Below are positions 1 to 8,339 of a stretch of 64,000 nt of DNA, piece after piece. Origin of the DNA: Christensenella sp. UBA1685 (GTDB lineage: Bacteria > Bacillota > Clostridia > Christensenellales > CAG-138); assembly GCA_002320595.1 (NCBI GenBank), contig DCKB01000008.1, positions 1 through 64,000 of the forward strand, read 5' to 3'. The notes below the pieces were generated by a model. The model saw nothing but the letters and a program-made list of their open reading frames with translations. It was not told the DNA's origin and searched no databases. The position numbers and the translations under genes are program-made. Numbering within the stretch: position 1 is the stretch's first letter; each line of letters begins with the position of its first letter.

Positions 1-283
1 TTGTTCAGCTCACTGATTGTGGCAGGAGAGACCTTGCTGCCCCAAAGGGCCTCGGTGATGTCCTCCACCCGGCGCACGGAGACCCCAGCCAGGTACATCT
101 CAATGAGGCCCTCCTCCACACTGCTCTCACGGCGGCGATACCGTTCTCAATAATGGCTGTTTCGAACGAGATCCCTTGAGGCGCGGCACTTTGAGCGTGA
201 CATCCCCCGAAGTAGTGGTGAGGTTTCGGCTGTAGTGACCGCTTGATTACTTCCTCGTTCGGTTGTACAATCTTCTCGGACAT
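1..283 (-). pseudogene. IS256-family transposase, N-terminal remnant
   Basis: The minus strand encodes pieces of an IS256/mutator-type transposase spread over different frames. Near 15-110 one frame reads EMYLAGVSVRRVEDITEALW, a hallmark of this family. Another frame upstream reads FETAIIE, and the start reads MSEKIVQPNEEVIK. In intact relatives about 50 residues lie between VIK and the RSL block. Here they are missing, and at least two frameshifts separate the remaining blocks. The copy is therefore dead even before it is cut by the left window edge. The element's outer end probably lies within 284-414, but I could not define an inverted repeat. It sits directly beyond the 3' end of the peptide transporter operon. 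Confidence 0.8.
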
Positions 284-414
284 GGTTTACAGTTTCCTTT
301 CAGAATGGTGTGTGGTAACTTCATTCTACCCGAGACTGCAAACCATGCCTCTTTTTATCCTCTTTTCAATTTGCGCAACTTATTGTACCTTATTGCCTTT
401 AAAGCGTTTTCAGT

Positions 415-2085
415 TCAGTTTTTTTCAGCCATATACACATCGTTAAGGTAAAGACTTCCAGTTGGGGTTGATATCACACCCTGAAGTTTGCTATTCCAGC
501 AACGATAATCCGTTCCCCTTATCAAGGGAAGAATCGTCGCATAGTCAAACAGTTTGTACTGTATCTCACTGATAACCTCGGTGCGTTCATCGTAGTCAAC
601 GGTAGCCCGTGCCTTTGCAACCAGTTCAAGATAGCCTTCCCGGTCAAGGTTGCTGCACTCCGCAGCGATATCGCTGCGGTTGCAGAAATTATCTACAAGT
701 AGCATCGGCTCAGACCATCCCAGGTTTAAAAATGCCATATCGTAATTGCCTTCACGAACATCCTGGTTCACATACGACCAGTCTTGTGTGGTAATCGTCA
801 TTTCAATACCAATTGCTTTTAAATCCTCTTGCAATGCTTGCGCCACAATTATGGAATTGTTAGCATCACGGGAGCTAAAAACAAATGAGAGTTTCTTACC
901 ATCTTTGTCAACATATCCATCCCCGTCTGTATCAGACCAGCCGGAATCCGCAAGATACTGTTTGGCAGCCTCTACGTCATAGCCATAGTTTTCTTTATAA
1001 TACTCTTCGACCTCGGAATCGTAATTCAAGCAGTTATTCTGAACCAAGCAATACGAAGCATCATTATAATCGTTGCTGTATTGTTCATACTTATCACGGT
1101 CAAATCCGCGGATGATCGCCATGCGCACATTCTTGTCGGCGAGGAATTCATTCTTGATGTTAAACTCTGCATAACCGGTCATTGCGCAGCAGCTTTCAAC
1201 CAAAGTTACAGCATCTGCAGCCTGCAGATCCTCAAGGTAATCTGCAGGAGCAGAATTGAGCAGATCATAATCCCCGTTGATCAAGCCAGTATAATAGGTG
1301 AAATCTTCACCGCCCATGACGATGTTAAGTGTTTCAACCGGCATCTTCCCTTTGTTTTCAACCAGTGGATTATGCGTCACATACCCTGGATTCGCTTTAA
1401 GGGTTACGTATGCGCCCGGAGAGAATTCCTCTACATAATAAGCGCCATACGGATGGCATCCCCAGAGAAGCTCATCATTGCTCATCGTATCGAGTTCGTC
1501 TTTATCGATCACACCCACAAAGCTGCTCATGAAATTATACTCCATATCTGCCTGGTATTCTGAAAGGTGTATAATGACATTCCGCCCGTCTACTTCCATG
1601 GATTCGATCGTCTTATAGCCATCTGCCCAGGTGCTGTACTCGAGGCCATGTTCAATGCTGGCTACAACATCTTCCGGTTCAAGCTGTTCGCCGGTAGAAT
1701 AATACATACCCTCGGGGAAGGTGAGCGTCCAGGTTAGACCATCTTCGCTCCAAACGGATTCCGAAGCGATATTCGGCAGCGCTCTGCCATCATCTGCCAT
1801 GGCAAGGATACTGTCTGCGGCGAGGGATTGCGCGCCATCGACCCAAGAGTCAATCAAGAACATGTCCATGCCTTCCCAAACATCCGTAACGATAGTTAGG
1901 GATTCGATTGGGGTCGCCTGCTCATTCGTGTCGTCTTCCTCAGTGCTGCCGGGATCAGTATTATCAACGTTAACCGGCTCCTCCACATTGTTGTCCACAT
2001 TCTCTGCCTCCTCTTTGCTGCACGCAGCAAAGAGATTTAACATCAATATGAGTACCAAGAACAGCGCTAAATACTTCTTCATCAT
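415..2085 (-). CDS. Dipeptide/oligopeptide ABC transporter substrate-binding lipoprotein
   Basis: Extracellular peptide-binding protein of the SBP_bac_5 (DppA/OppA, B. subtilis DppE) family, about 556 residues. A signal peptide with a hydrophobic core ends in the lipobox LFAAC, so Cys22 would be lipidated and anchor the protein outside the membrane. An acidic Glu/Asp/Thr-rich linker follows to about residue 60, then the bilobed binding domain. The start is at one of two adjacent ATG codons (2085 or 2082) behind GGAGG. The longer frame to 2112 would put residues before the signal peptide. It is the last gene of a same-strand set with two ATPases and two permeases, so it should deliver peptides to them. 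Peptide specificity is inferred from the neighbours. Confidence 0.9.
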   Translation of the reverse strand: MMKKYLALFLVLILMLNLFAACSKEEAENVDNNVEEPVNVDNTDPGSTEEDDTNEQATPIESLTIVTDVWEGMDMFLIDSWVDGAQSLAADSILAMADDGRALPNIASESVWSEDGLTWTLTFPEGMYYSTGEQLEPEDVVASIEHGLEYSTWADGYKTIESMEVDGRNVIIHLSEYQADMEYNFMSSFVGVIDKDELDTMSNDELLWGCHPYGAYYVEEFSPGAYVTLKANPGYVTHNPLVENKGKMPVETLNIVMGGEDFTYYTGLINGDYDLLNSAPADYLEDLQAADAVTLVESCCAMTGYAEFNIKNEFLADKNVRMAIIRGFDRDKYEQYSNDYNDASYCLVQNNCLNYDSEVEEYYKENYGYDVEAAKQYLADSGWSDTDGDGYVDKDGKKLSFVFSSRDANNSIIVAQALQEDLKAIGIEMTITTQDWSYVNQDVREGNYDMAFLNLGWSEPMLLVDNFCNRSDIAAECSNLDREGYLELVAKARATVDYDERTEVISEIQYKLFDYATILPLIRGTDYRCWNSKLQGVISTPTGSLYLNDVYMAEKN

Positions 2086-2141
2086 GTTCCTCCATTTAAT
2101 AATTATTCTCATGCCGAAACCGGCTTAATGAGTCGATGGAA

Positions 2142-3122
2142 TCATTTTTGCATGCAAAGATGGCAACGTGCCCAATGGTTTTCACCTATTTGTTCCATTT
2201 CCGGCCTCTCCTGCATGCAAATTTCTTGAGCATACCGGCAGCGCGGATGGAAGCTGCAACCGGATGGTAAGTGAATCAAACTGCCAGGATCGCCTTTCAT
2301 GATTTCCTTTTCACGCCCGCGCATAGTAGGATCGAGGATCGGCGAAGCTGCCATAAGCGCCTTGGAATATGGATGGCTTGGATTGGAACACATGATTTTT
2401 GTTTCACCATACTCCACAAGCTGCCCCAAATACATGACTGCTACTTGATCGCTGATATATCGGATGACGTTCAAGTCATGCGTAATGATCATATAGGTAA
2501 GTTGATGCTGCTCCTGCAGATCCAGCAGCAGGTTCAAGATTTGCGCCTGCACGGAAATGTCAAGCGCGCTCGTAGGCTCATCCAGAATCATAATTTGTGG
2601 ATTCATTGCCAAAGCTCGCGCAATAGCAATGCGCTGGAGTTGTCCGCCGGACAGCTGATGCGGATAGCTGTTAAGATAATGCGTATCCATCTTAACACTT
2701 TCCAAAACTTCGTGTGCTTTCTCCCTTGCCAACGAACGTTTCATGCCATGGAGCACCATGGGCCGCATGATGCTGCTCATCACCGTTTCGCGCGGATTGA
2801 GATTTGATAGGGGATCTTGAAAAACTACGGCAATATTTTTACGGAGCTCTTTTTTCTCCGCAGCACTGCACTTTGACATATCAATGCCGTTAATTAGCAC
2901 CGTTCCCTCGGTTGCTGAGGTTAAGTTCAGTATCGCGCGCGCCAAAGTAGTTTTTCCGGAACCGGATTCGCCTACCAAACCAAGGATTTTCCCCTTTTCT
3001 AGATTGAGCGTAAAGTCATTGACCGCTTTAACGGTTTTCTTTCCCTTGGAAAAGAATCCATTATTAATTGAGAAGTGCTTTGAAAGATGTTCGATCTGTA
3101 TAACAGGCTGTATTTTCTCCAT
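2142..3122 (-). CDS. dppF: Peptide ABC transporter ATP-binding protein, DppF/OppF type
   Basis: Cytoplasmic ATPase of the dipeptide importer, 326 residues. It shows Walker A GESGSGKTT, the signature LSGGQLQRIAIARA and Walker B ILDEPTSALD, then the C-terminal oligopeptide-transporter extension with conserved cysteines (SGCSFHPRCRYAQEIC). The ATG at 3122 is preceded by AGGAGG at 7 bases and overlaps the stop of the upstream ATPase gene by one base (TAATG), which indicates translational coupling. It should pair with the DppD-type ATPase to energise the two permeases. Assignment to F rather than D rests on gene order and sequence pattern. Confidence 0.9.
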   Translation of the reverse strand: MEKIQPVIQIEHLSKHFSINNGFFSKGKKTVKAVNDFTLNLEKGKILGLVGESGSGKTTLARAILNLTSATEGTVLINGIDMSKCSAAEKKELRKNIAVVFQDPLSNLNPRETVMSSIMRPMVLHGMKRSLAREKAHEVLESVKMDTHYLNSYPHQLSGGQLQRIAIARALAMNPQIMILDEPTSALDISVQAQILNLLLDLQEQHQLTYMIITHDLNVIRYISDQVAVMYLGQLVEYGETKIMCSNPSHPYSKALMAASPILDPTMRGREKEIMKGDPGSLIHLPSGCSFHPRCRYAQEICMQERPEMEQIGENHWARCHLCMQK

Positions 3123-4090
3123 TACACTTCCTCCTCTGCAAAGTGGCATCTATAGGTGTGCGTCGCGCTTAAAGCTCTTACTGCCGGGTCTTGGTTGTGG
3201 CAAATCTCTTTCGCTAGCGGACAGCGGTTTGCAAACCGGCAACCTGGCTGAACTTTCATTAAACGCGGTACCGTTCCATCTATGGTCTGTAGGCGCCCTT
3301 CCTGCTTCGTGCCGCGCGGGAGCGCCTTCATCAACAAGCGCGTATAAGGATGCTTTGGCTCGCGGAAAATCTCAAATACATCGCCTTGCTCAACTAGTTC
3401 GCCGGCATACATGATCGCAACTCGATCTGCAACTTCTGCAACCAAGCCGAAATTATGGGTAATCAGCATGACCGCTGTGCCGAATTCTTTTTTGAGCTGA
3501 CCGATAATCTCGAGTATTTGCGCTTCAATTGTGACATCAAGCGCAGTGGTAGGTTCATCGGCAATCAGAAGCGATGGGTTCCGGCTCAGCATCATGGAAA
3601 TCATGACCCTTTGCCGCATGCCTCCGCTCATTTCGTGTGGATAGGCGTGAACCCGTTTTTCTGCATCCGGCATTTTAACGTTTCGATACAGCTCAATCAC
3701 TTTCTTCCAGCCGTCAAGCTTGTTGATACCATCCAGGCGGATTGCTTCATTGACTTGTGCACCTGTAGTATAAACTGGATTCAAAGAATCCAAAGGGTTT
3801 TGGAAGATCATTCCAATATCATGGCCGCGCACTCTGGTAATCTGCTTATTGGATAGCTCCATCAGATTTTTCCCGTTATATTTGATGTTTCCTAAAACGA
3901 CTGCGTTTTTATCCAACAAGCGCATTATGGAATGTGCAACAGTCGATTTCCCGCAGCCAGATTCCCCTACCACTGCGAAGATTTCACCGCGGTTAACGCT
4001 AAAAGAAACATCCTTTACCGCACTAAGATATCCGCCGCGAACCCTATAGTTAATAAAAACATTTTCTAAGCGAAGCAGCTCGTCGTTCAT
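3122..4090 (-). CDS. dppD: Peptide ABC transporter ATP-binding protein, DppD/OppD type
   Basis: Second ATPase of the peptide importer, 322 residues. Motifs in order are Walker A GESGCGKST, Q-loop region MIFQNPLDSLNP, signature MSGGMRQRVMISMML, Walker B LLIADEPTTALD, and a C-terminal extension with cysteines (PGCRFANRCPLAKEIC) typical of Opp/Dpp ATPases. The ATG at 4090 has GAGG eight bases upstream. An in-frame TTG two codons earlier is less well placed. The stop overlaps the next ATPase gene, so the two subunits are probably made in equal amounts. Confidence 0.9.
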   Translation of the reverse strand: MNDELLRLENVFINYRVRGGYLSAVKDVSFSVNRGEIFAVVGESGCGKSTVAHSIMRLLDKNAVVLGNIKYNGKNLMELSNKQITRVRGHDIGMIFQNPLDSLNPVYTTGAQVNEAIRLDGINKLDGWKKVIELYRNVKMPDAEKRVHAYPHEMSGGMRQRVMISMMLSRNPSLLIADEPTTALDVTIEAQILEIIGQLKKEFGTAVMLITHNFGLVAEVADRVAIMYAGELVEQGDVFEIFREPKHPYTRLLMKALPRGTKQEGRLQTIDGTVPRLMKVQPGCRFANRCPLAKEICHNQDPAVRALSATHTYRCHFAEEEV

Positions 4091-4112
4091 AAACAATACC
4101 TCGTTAACCTTG

Positions 4113-4964
4113 TTAACCCTGCGATTTCATTCGGGGATCCAGCAAGTCGCGCAGGCCCTCGCCAAGAATGGTAAAACTCAAAACTGTGTAAACAAGCGCA
4201 AATCCGGGATAAATCGCAAGCCACGGCGCCTTGGTGATATATTGGATGCCATCGGATACCATTAGGCCCCAATCCGGAGAAGGCGGCTGAGAACCTACGC
4301 CGAGAAACGAGAGCGTCGTTGTGGACATAATCGTGCTCGGGAGCGCCATGGATACCATGACAATCAACGCGGGAACGATATTGGGCAAGATATAGCGGAA
4401 CATTAAAGACAAATCGCTTTCTCCAAAGGCTACGCCCGTTTCAATAAACGCCATATTTTTGAGCGACATCGTTTTCGCACGCACGGTTCTTGCCATAGAC
4501 GCCCAGTTCACTAAGGCAATTGCAATGATGGCGTTGGTTAAGTTCGTTCCGATCACCGTGACGACTGCAAGAGCCATTACCATACCAGGAACGCACCACG
4601 TCAAGTCAGCAAGAAACAGCATTGCCTTATCTACAACCCCGCCAAAATAACCGCAAAACAATCCTACAACCACGCCTAAAACCAATTGGATAGAACCACC
4701 GATAATGGCAACTTTTAATGTAATCCGCGCGCCATAAACAATACGGCTAAAGAGATCCCTTCCCATTTCATCTGTTCCAAACAGATGTTCCTTGCAAGGT
4801 TCCATTAGTTTTGCTGCGGGATTTCCGGCATCGTATTCATAGGGGGCGATCTGATCTGCAAACACTGCAAGTACGAGTATGCTGAAAAACATGATCGCCC
4901 CAATCATAAAGTTGAAGTTTTTCAAGCTGCTGCGAAAAAATTCCTTGATAGGGCTCTCGTACAT
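4113..4964 (-). CDS. dppC: Peptide ABC transporter permease, DppC type
   Basis: Inner-membrane permease of the dipeptide importer, about 283 residues. There is an N-terminal membrane segment at roughly residues 18-38, a periplasmic-side loop with the family motif FGTDEMGRDLFSR, and then the BPD_transp_1 core. The cytoplasmic EAA-type coupling loop lies around ETGVAFGESDLSLMFRYILP. The ATG at 4964 overlaps the stop of the dppB-like gene (TGATG). A GTG one codon earlier (4967) is the alternative, and both are served by GGAGGTGA. Confidence 0.9.
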   Translation of the reverse strand: MYESPIKEFFRSSLKNFNFMIGAIMFFSILVLAVFADQIAPYEYDAGNPAAKLMEPCKEHLFGTDEMGRDLFSRIVYGARITLKVAIIGGSIQLVLGVVVGLFCGYFGGVVDKAMLFLADLTWCVPGMVMALAVVTVIGTNLTNAIIAIALVNWASMARTVRAKTMSLKNMAFIETGVAFGESDLSLMFRYILPNIVPALIVMVSMALPSTIMSTTTLSFLGVGSQPPSPDWGLMVSDGIQYITKAPWLAIYPGFALVYTVLSFTILGEGLRDLLDPRMKSQG

Positions 4965-5902
4965 CACTTGTCACCTCCACCTATAGAAATCCTTATCCGA
5001 GGATCTAACAGCCCAAGCATCAAATCAGCCATTATATTGCATATCACCGTCATTATCGAAATCAAGAAGATCAAGCATTGGACGACATTGAAGTCCTGGT
5101 TAATAATAGAGGCTATCATCAACCCGCCCATACCTGGAATCACGAATATTTTCTCAATGATAATATAGCCGGAAATCAGCCAGGGCAGCGATTGAAATAC
5201 TTGAACGCAGATGATAATCAGAGAATTGCGAAGTACGTGCTTGCATCGAACGGCAGTCTCCCGAAGTCCTTTTGCATATGCCGTAAGGACATATTTCTCA
5301 CGCAGCACATCCAATGCCTCGCTTTTGGTGAGACGCATCGTCGTAGCCAACCCGCTCAGAACACCCGCTGTTATCGGAAGAACATAATGCTTCCATGTGC
5401 TAAATCCACTCAAAGGAAGCCACTGCCGTTCAACAACAAACGCCAACATTAACAAAACGGAAATCCAGAACGATGGCACCGACGTCATTATCATCGAAAG
5501 GATCATCGTTGCTCTGTCAAAGATGGTATCCTTTTTGTATGCGCACAGCAAACCGAGAGGAACGGCCACCGCATATTGGATCAAAGCGGTAATAACGGTC
5601 AAACGCAGGCTGACCGGGATCCTATCCTTTACCAAATCCCATACGGGGAGCCGGTACTTAAACGATATACCAAAATCCTGTTTAACGGTTACGCCATATA
5701 GCCAATCGGCATATTGAACCAAAAGCGGCCGGTCTAACCCGAGCTCCTTCTCGATCTCTTCCAGCCGCTCCAAGCTGGCGCCCTCGCCCGCCATCAGCGT
5801 AACCGGGCTTCCGGGCATCATATAAAGCATGCTAAATACCAGAAAAGATACGCAAATTACCAGCACTATGCCGAGCAGCAATTTTTTGACTACATATTGC
5901 AA
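4964..5902 (-). CDS. dppB: Peptide ABC transporter permease, DppB type
   Basis: First permease of the importer, 312 residues with about six membrane helices. The N-terminal helix VVKKLLLGIVLVICVSFLVF and the following MPGSPVTLM segment are characteristic of DppB/OppB. The EAA loop lies near TAYAKGLRETAVRCKHVLRN. No ATG is available at the expected site. The frame opens with TTG at 5902, seven bases after GGGGG, so a TTG start is the best reading. The gene is coupled to dppC by overlap and lies about 60 bases after the serine hydrolase gene. Confidence 0.88.
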   Translation of the reverse strand: MQYVVKKLLLGIVLVICVSFLVFSMLYMMPGSPVTLMAGEGASLERLEEIEKELGLDRPLLVQYADWLYGVTVKQDFGISFKYRLPVWDLVKDRIPVSLRLTVITALIQYAVAVPLGLLCAYKKDTIFDRATMILSMIMTSVPSFWISVLLMLAFVVERQWLPLSGFSTWKHYVLPITAGVLSGLATTMRLTKSEALDVLREKYVLTAYAKGLRETAVRCKHVLRNSLIIICVQVFQSLPWLISGYIIIEKIFVIPGMGGLMIASIINQDFNVVQCLIFLISIMTVICNIMADLMLGLLDPRIRISIGGGDK

Positions 5903-5966
5903 GGCTATGCCCCCTTATCATTTTATTGGTATTGGAGTTCCCATCCCGTACATTTACCCGGCCGCA

Positions 5967-6881
5967 TCAGCTTATATATGCTTCATAAATTTCTTTGGAA
6001 AGCCGCGCTAGGTAATTATCCCCGTATCGGCCGCGATCGTTGGCATCATAATCTTCCTTGCTTGCAAGGTTGCCATTGTAGAACATGCATAGGATGTAGT
6101 CGCCAACTGGTTGCGCATATACAATGCCGATATCAACATTGAGCTTGTCAAGCGACCCGGTTTTATGCGCAACCGCGACGCCTGGCGGCAAAAAATGCGG
6201 GATGCGCGTATTGGTCTGGCACTGCTTCATAATCGCAAGCATCCCTTCACTGGCCTCTTGGTTGACCCATGCGCCGCGGTACAACAGCTCGAGCATTTTG
6301 AGCGCTTCTATGGGAGCAGTTTGATCGTTTTCTTCTGTTACACATTGATACCATTTGCTGTTGTGGTAACTTGGGAAGCGTTTCCCGTTATCTTCCCAGA
6401 GCTGCTGAAAGTCCCTTCCGTTCATGTCGTAGTAAACGTCAATGAGTTTCTGGCATCCCCAATCACACTTTGTATGAGAAAAGCCCAAAGCATCGATAAC
6501 GTTTTTCTTGATCTTGTCTCTGCCCAGGAAATTGAAAAGGAAATCCGTTGCGGTGTTGTCGGATATGATCATCATGAGGGTTGCATAATCTTTCAACGTT
6601 AGGTTTAACCCTGCATCCAGCTGTTCCAGCACGCCGCTGCCAATGGATTTAATGTCAGCTGTAAGTGGATACCGATCGTTTAAGTTACATTCGCCCGAAT
6701 ATGCCTTGCGGTACAGTTCGGCAAGAACATAGATCTTATATGCACTTGCCGTAGGAAACGGCTCCTCCGCATGGCAAGTGACCGTAGCTCCGGTCTTCAA
6801 ATCTTTGAATGCAACACCGAGTGGCGCGCTTGTTCCTCTTTGATACTTCTCCACGATTTGTTTGATTTTCTCTATACCCAT
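5967..6881 (-). CDS. Serine hydrolase of class A beta-lactamase fold
   Basis: This 304-residue protein has the three active-site motifs of penicillin-recognising serine enzymes: S46-A-Y-K49, S107-D-N109 and K240-T-G242. Two things argue against a resistance beta-lactamase. No signal peptide is visible, so it should stay in the cytoplasm. I also see no ExxLN omega-loop motif carrying the deacylating glutamate. It lies between an M55 D-aminopeptidase and the dipeptide transporter. An intracellular peptidase or esterase acting on imported, possibly D-amino-acid-containing peptides is therefore a reasonable inference. Start: ATG preceded by GAGG at four bases. A separate promoter is proposed about 80 bases upstream. 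Confidence 0.82.
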   Translation of the reverse strand: MGIEKIKQIVEKYQRGTSAPLGVAFKDLKTGATVTCHAEEPFPTASAYKIYVLAELYRKAYSGECNLNDRYPLTADIKSIGSGVLEQLDAGLNLTLKDYATLMMIISDNTATDFLFNFLGRDKIKKNVIDALGFSHTKCDWGCQKLIDVYYDMNGRDFQQLWEDNGKRFPSYHNSKWYQCVTEENDQTAPIEALKMLELLYRGAWVNQEASEGMLAIMKQCQTNTRIPHFLPPGVAVAHKTGSLDKLNVDIGIVYAQPVGDYILCMFYNGNLASKEDYDANDRGRYGDNYLARLSKEIYEAYIS

Positions 6882-7263
6882 TGTGCCTCATATCCCTTCT
6901 GCGATGATTTATATGAAAGTCCATTCCACAAATTTTAATATAAAAATCAGTGATTATTTATATACAAAAAACATCATACAAAATCAAGGCAAGATTAGAA
7001 AATATATTTCCTAAAAAACGCTCCTTCTTTAACGCAAAAAGTCGATTAATCCTATCAGATTGCAAGGTATGTTTCTCAAGCGCAACTCTCAGCGCAAGTC
7101 ATAGAATCAACTTCTCGCCTAAAATCGGTTAATGCATTGCAGCTTAATCGTACCATAAATTGCATCCAAGCGCTTTTTATTGGTTTTACGTTATTTCTCA
7201 CTATCAAGGTTCATTTTTACTGTCTTACTTTGATTTTCCTGAATTATCATCAATTAGGTATGG
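6882..7263. other. AT-rich gap without genes
   Basis: About 380 bases between the M55 gene and the serine hydrolase gene, clearly richer in A and T than the flanks. I find no convincing gene. It contains a possible promoter for the downstream hydrolase-transporter genes (6959-6987). Its length for an intra-operon gap suggests either two transcription units or a lost gene. Confidence 0.6.
6959..6987 (-). promoter_or_regulatory. Possible sigma-A promoter for hydrolase-dpp operon
   Basis: Read on the minus strand: TTGATT, 17-base spacer, TATATA. The start site would lie about 70 bases before the serine hydrolase ATG. It matches the consensus partly (4/6 at each box) in an AT-rich stretch, so chance similarity is possible. 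Confidence 0.4.
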
Positions 7264-8118
7264 CTATTTACATTTATTATATAGGGCCACATCGTCTCCA
7301 AACGTACCTGCAAGCCCCGTTCCTGTCACAAACGCTAGATAAGCTTCTTTATAATCCTTTCCATGATAGCGGACTATCGTTTCCCCTATACGTTCTGTAT
7401 TTGGAGCCATCATCGCCTTCCAGGCTTGGGCTTCCGCGCTGTAACGTACATCGATTTTCACCGCTTCTTTTATAGTCATCGGCTTAATTTGCTTCGTCTC
7501 AATTTCTTCGAGCGCCCGCTTTACCTCTGCCCGAATCATCCGTGCTGTAACGTTGGGATGAATGCAGCTTGCAGCTCCATTGCTAATGCATTCTTTCACA
7601 GTAACCGTATGGATTCCTGAAACATTCTCTTTTGCATCAGCAGTTACAATATCATCACCCGAAATAAAAACCACTGGGGTTCCATAATAGCCAATCATGT
7701 ATCCGATTAATTCATACTCTGAAATAACTTTTCCATTTAGCCACATTTCCACCATAGAGCCATATGCATAGCTATGGCTAATAACACCTTTTGACCCTTT
7801 ACGCGCATGGTACCCGATCAGCAGCGCTGCGTCAAATCCTTTTTGGGCACCCTCCGCCATGGTATAAGGGCGGTCAGCTCCCGAACAAAGCACAACTCGT
7901 TCATCCAAATCTGTAATACGCAGGTTATCTCCGTTATTATGCGCATCATTTACAAATACTGCATCGGCTCCTGCATCAAATGCTCCCGCTACTGCCGCAT
8001 TGATATCGCCAGCCATCAGTTTTCGTGCATAATCATACTCCGAATTGCCTGGAATCACTTGAGCAAGTTTATAAATCCCCGATATTCCTTCTGCATCCAT
8101 TGTAATATAAACTTTCAC
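7264..8118 (-). CDS. dppA: M55 family D-aminopeptidase (DppA-like)
   Basis: Zinc peptidase of family M55, 284 residues, related to B. subtilis DppA, which releases N-terminal D-amino acids (preferring D-Ala) from small peptides. The residues expected for zinc binding and catalysis are all visible: D8 and E10 in MDAEG, H60 in NDAH, H104 in IGYHARKG, H115 in ISHSY, and E134. It has no signal peptide, so it is cytoplasmic and acts on imported peptides. The start is a GTG with an AGGAG site about ten bases upstream. It is the first gene of the minus-strand set that continues with the serine hydrolase and dipeptide importer, as in the B. subtilis dpp operon, and it faces an AraC-type regulator. 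Confidence 0.92.
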   Translation of the reverse strand: MKVYITMDAEGISGIYKLAQVIPGNSEYDYARKLMAGDINAAVAGAFDAGADAVFVNDAHNNGDNLRITDLDERVVLCSGADRPYTMAEGAQKGFDAALLIGYHARKGSKGVISHSYAYGSMVEMWLNGKVISEYELIGYMIGYYGTPVVFISGDDIVTADAKENVSGIHTVTVKECISNGAASCIHPNVTARMIRAEVKRALEEIETKQIKPMTIKEAVKIDVRYSAEAQAWKAMMAPNTERIGETIVRYHGKDYKEAYLAFVTGTGLAGTFGDDVALYNKCK

Positions 8119-8219
8119 TTGCCTATTACTCCTGTTTTTTTCCAGTTAATTGTTTCCCGCTTGCCTTTTCAACAGGTAGAATCAAATTGAAGAACACTTT
8201 TGATTAATTCAGTATAAAT

Positions 8220-8248
8220 ATATTATCGTATTTAATATCGTTTTTCAA
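8220..8248 (-). promoter_or_regulatory. Promoter of the M55 D-aminopeptidase gene
   Basis: On the minus strand: TTGAAA, 17-base spacer, TAATAT. The -35 box (8243-8248) overlaps the first of two identical CAATTGCATTTT repeats, which would suit control by the divergent AraC-type regulator. Confidence 0.5.
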
Positions 8249-8288
8249 TTGCATTTTGTGTTTTTCTATTAAAACGCAATTGCATTTT
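8246..8288. promoter_or_regulatory. Paired direct repeats, probable AraC-type operator
   Basis: CAATTGCATTTT occurs twice in the same orientation, at 8246-8257 and 8277-8288, with starts 31 bases apart (about three helical turns). Copy 1 overlaps the -35 box of the leftward dppA promoter. Copy 2 overlaps the -35 box of the rightward regulator promoter. Same-orientation half-sites at whole-turn spacing are typical of AraC-family dimers. The sequence is directly seen; the binding is inferred. Confidence 0.65.
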
Positions 8289-8308
8289 ATCTATGTTTCA
8301 TTTATAAT
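8280..8308 (+). promoter_or_regulatory. Promoter of the AraC-family regulator gene
   Basis: TTGCAT, 17-base spacer, TATAAT, followed about 22 bases later by GGAGG and the ATG of the regulator. The -35 box lies inside the second CAATTGCATTTT repeat, suggesting autoregulation. Confidence 0.65.
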
Positions 8309-8339
8309 AATAAAAAACGTAAAAGGTTTTGGAGGCAAT

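Noticed and set aside
5967..6881. Beta-lactam resistance gene
   Set aside because: SxxK/SDN/KTG are present, but there is no signal peptide and no evident omega-loop Glu, and the gene lies in a peptide-uptake operon.
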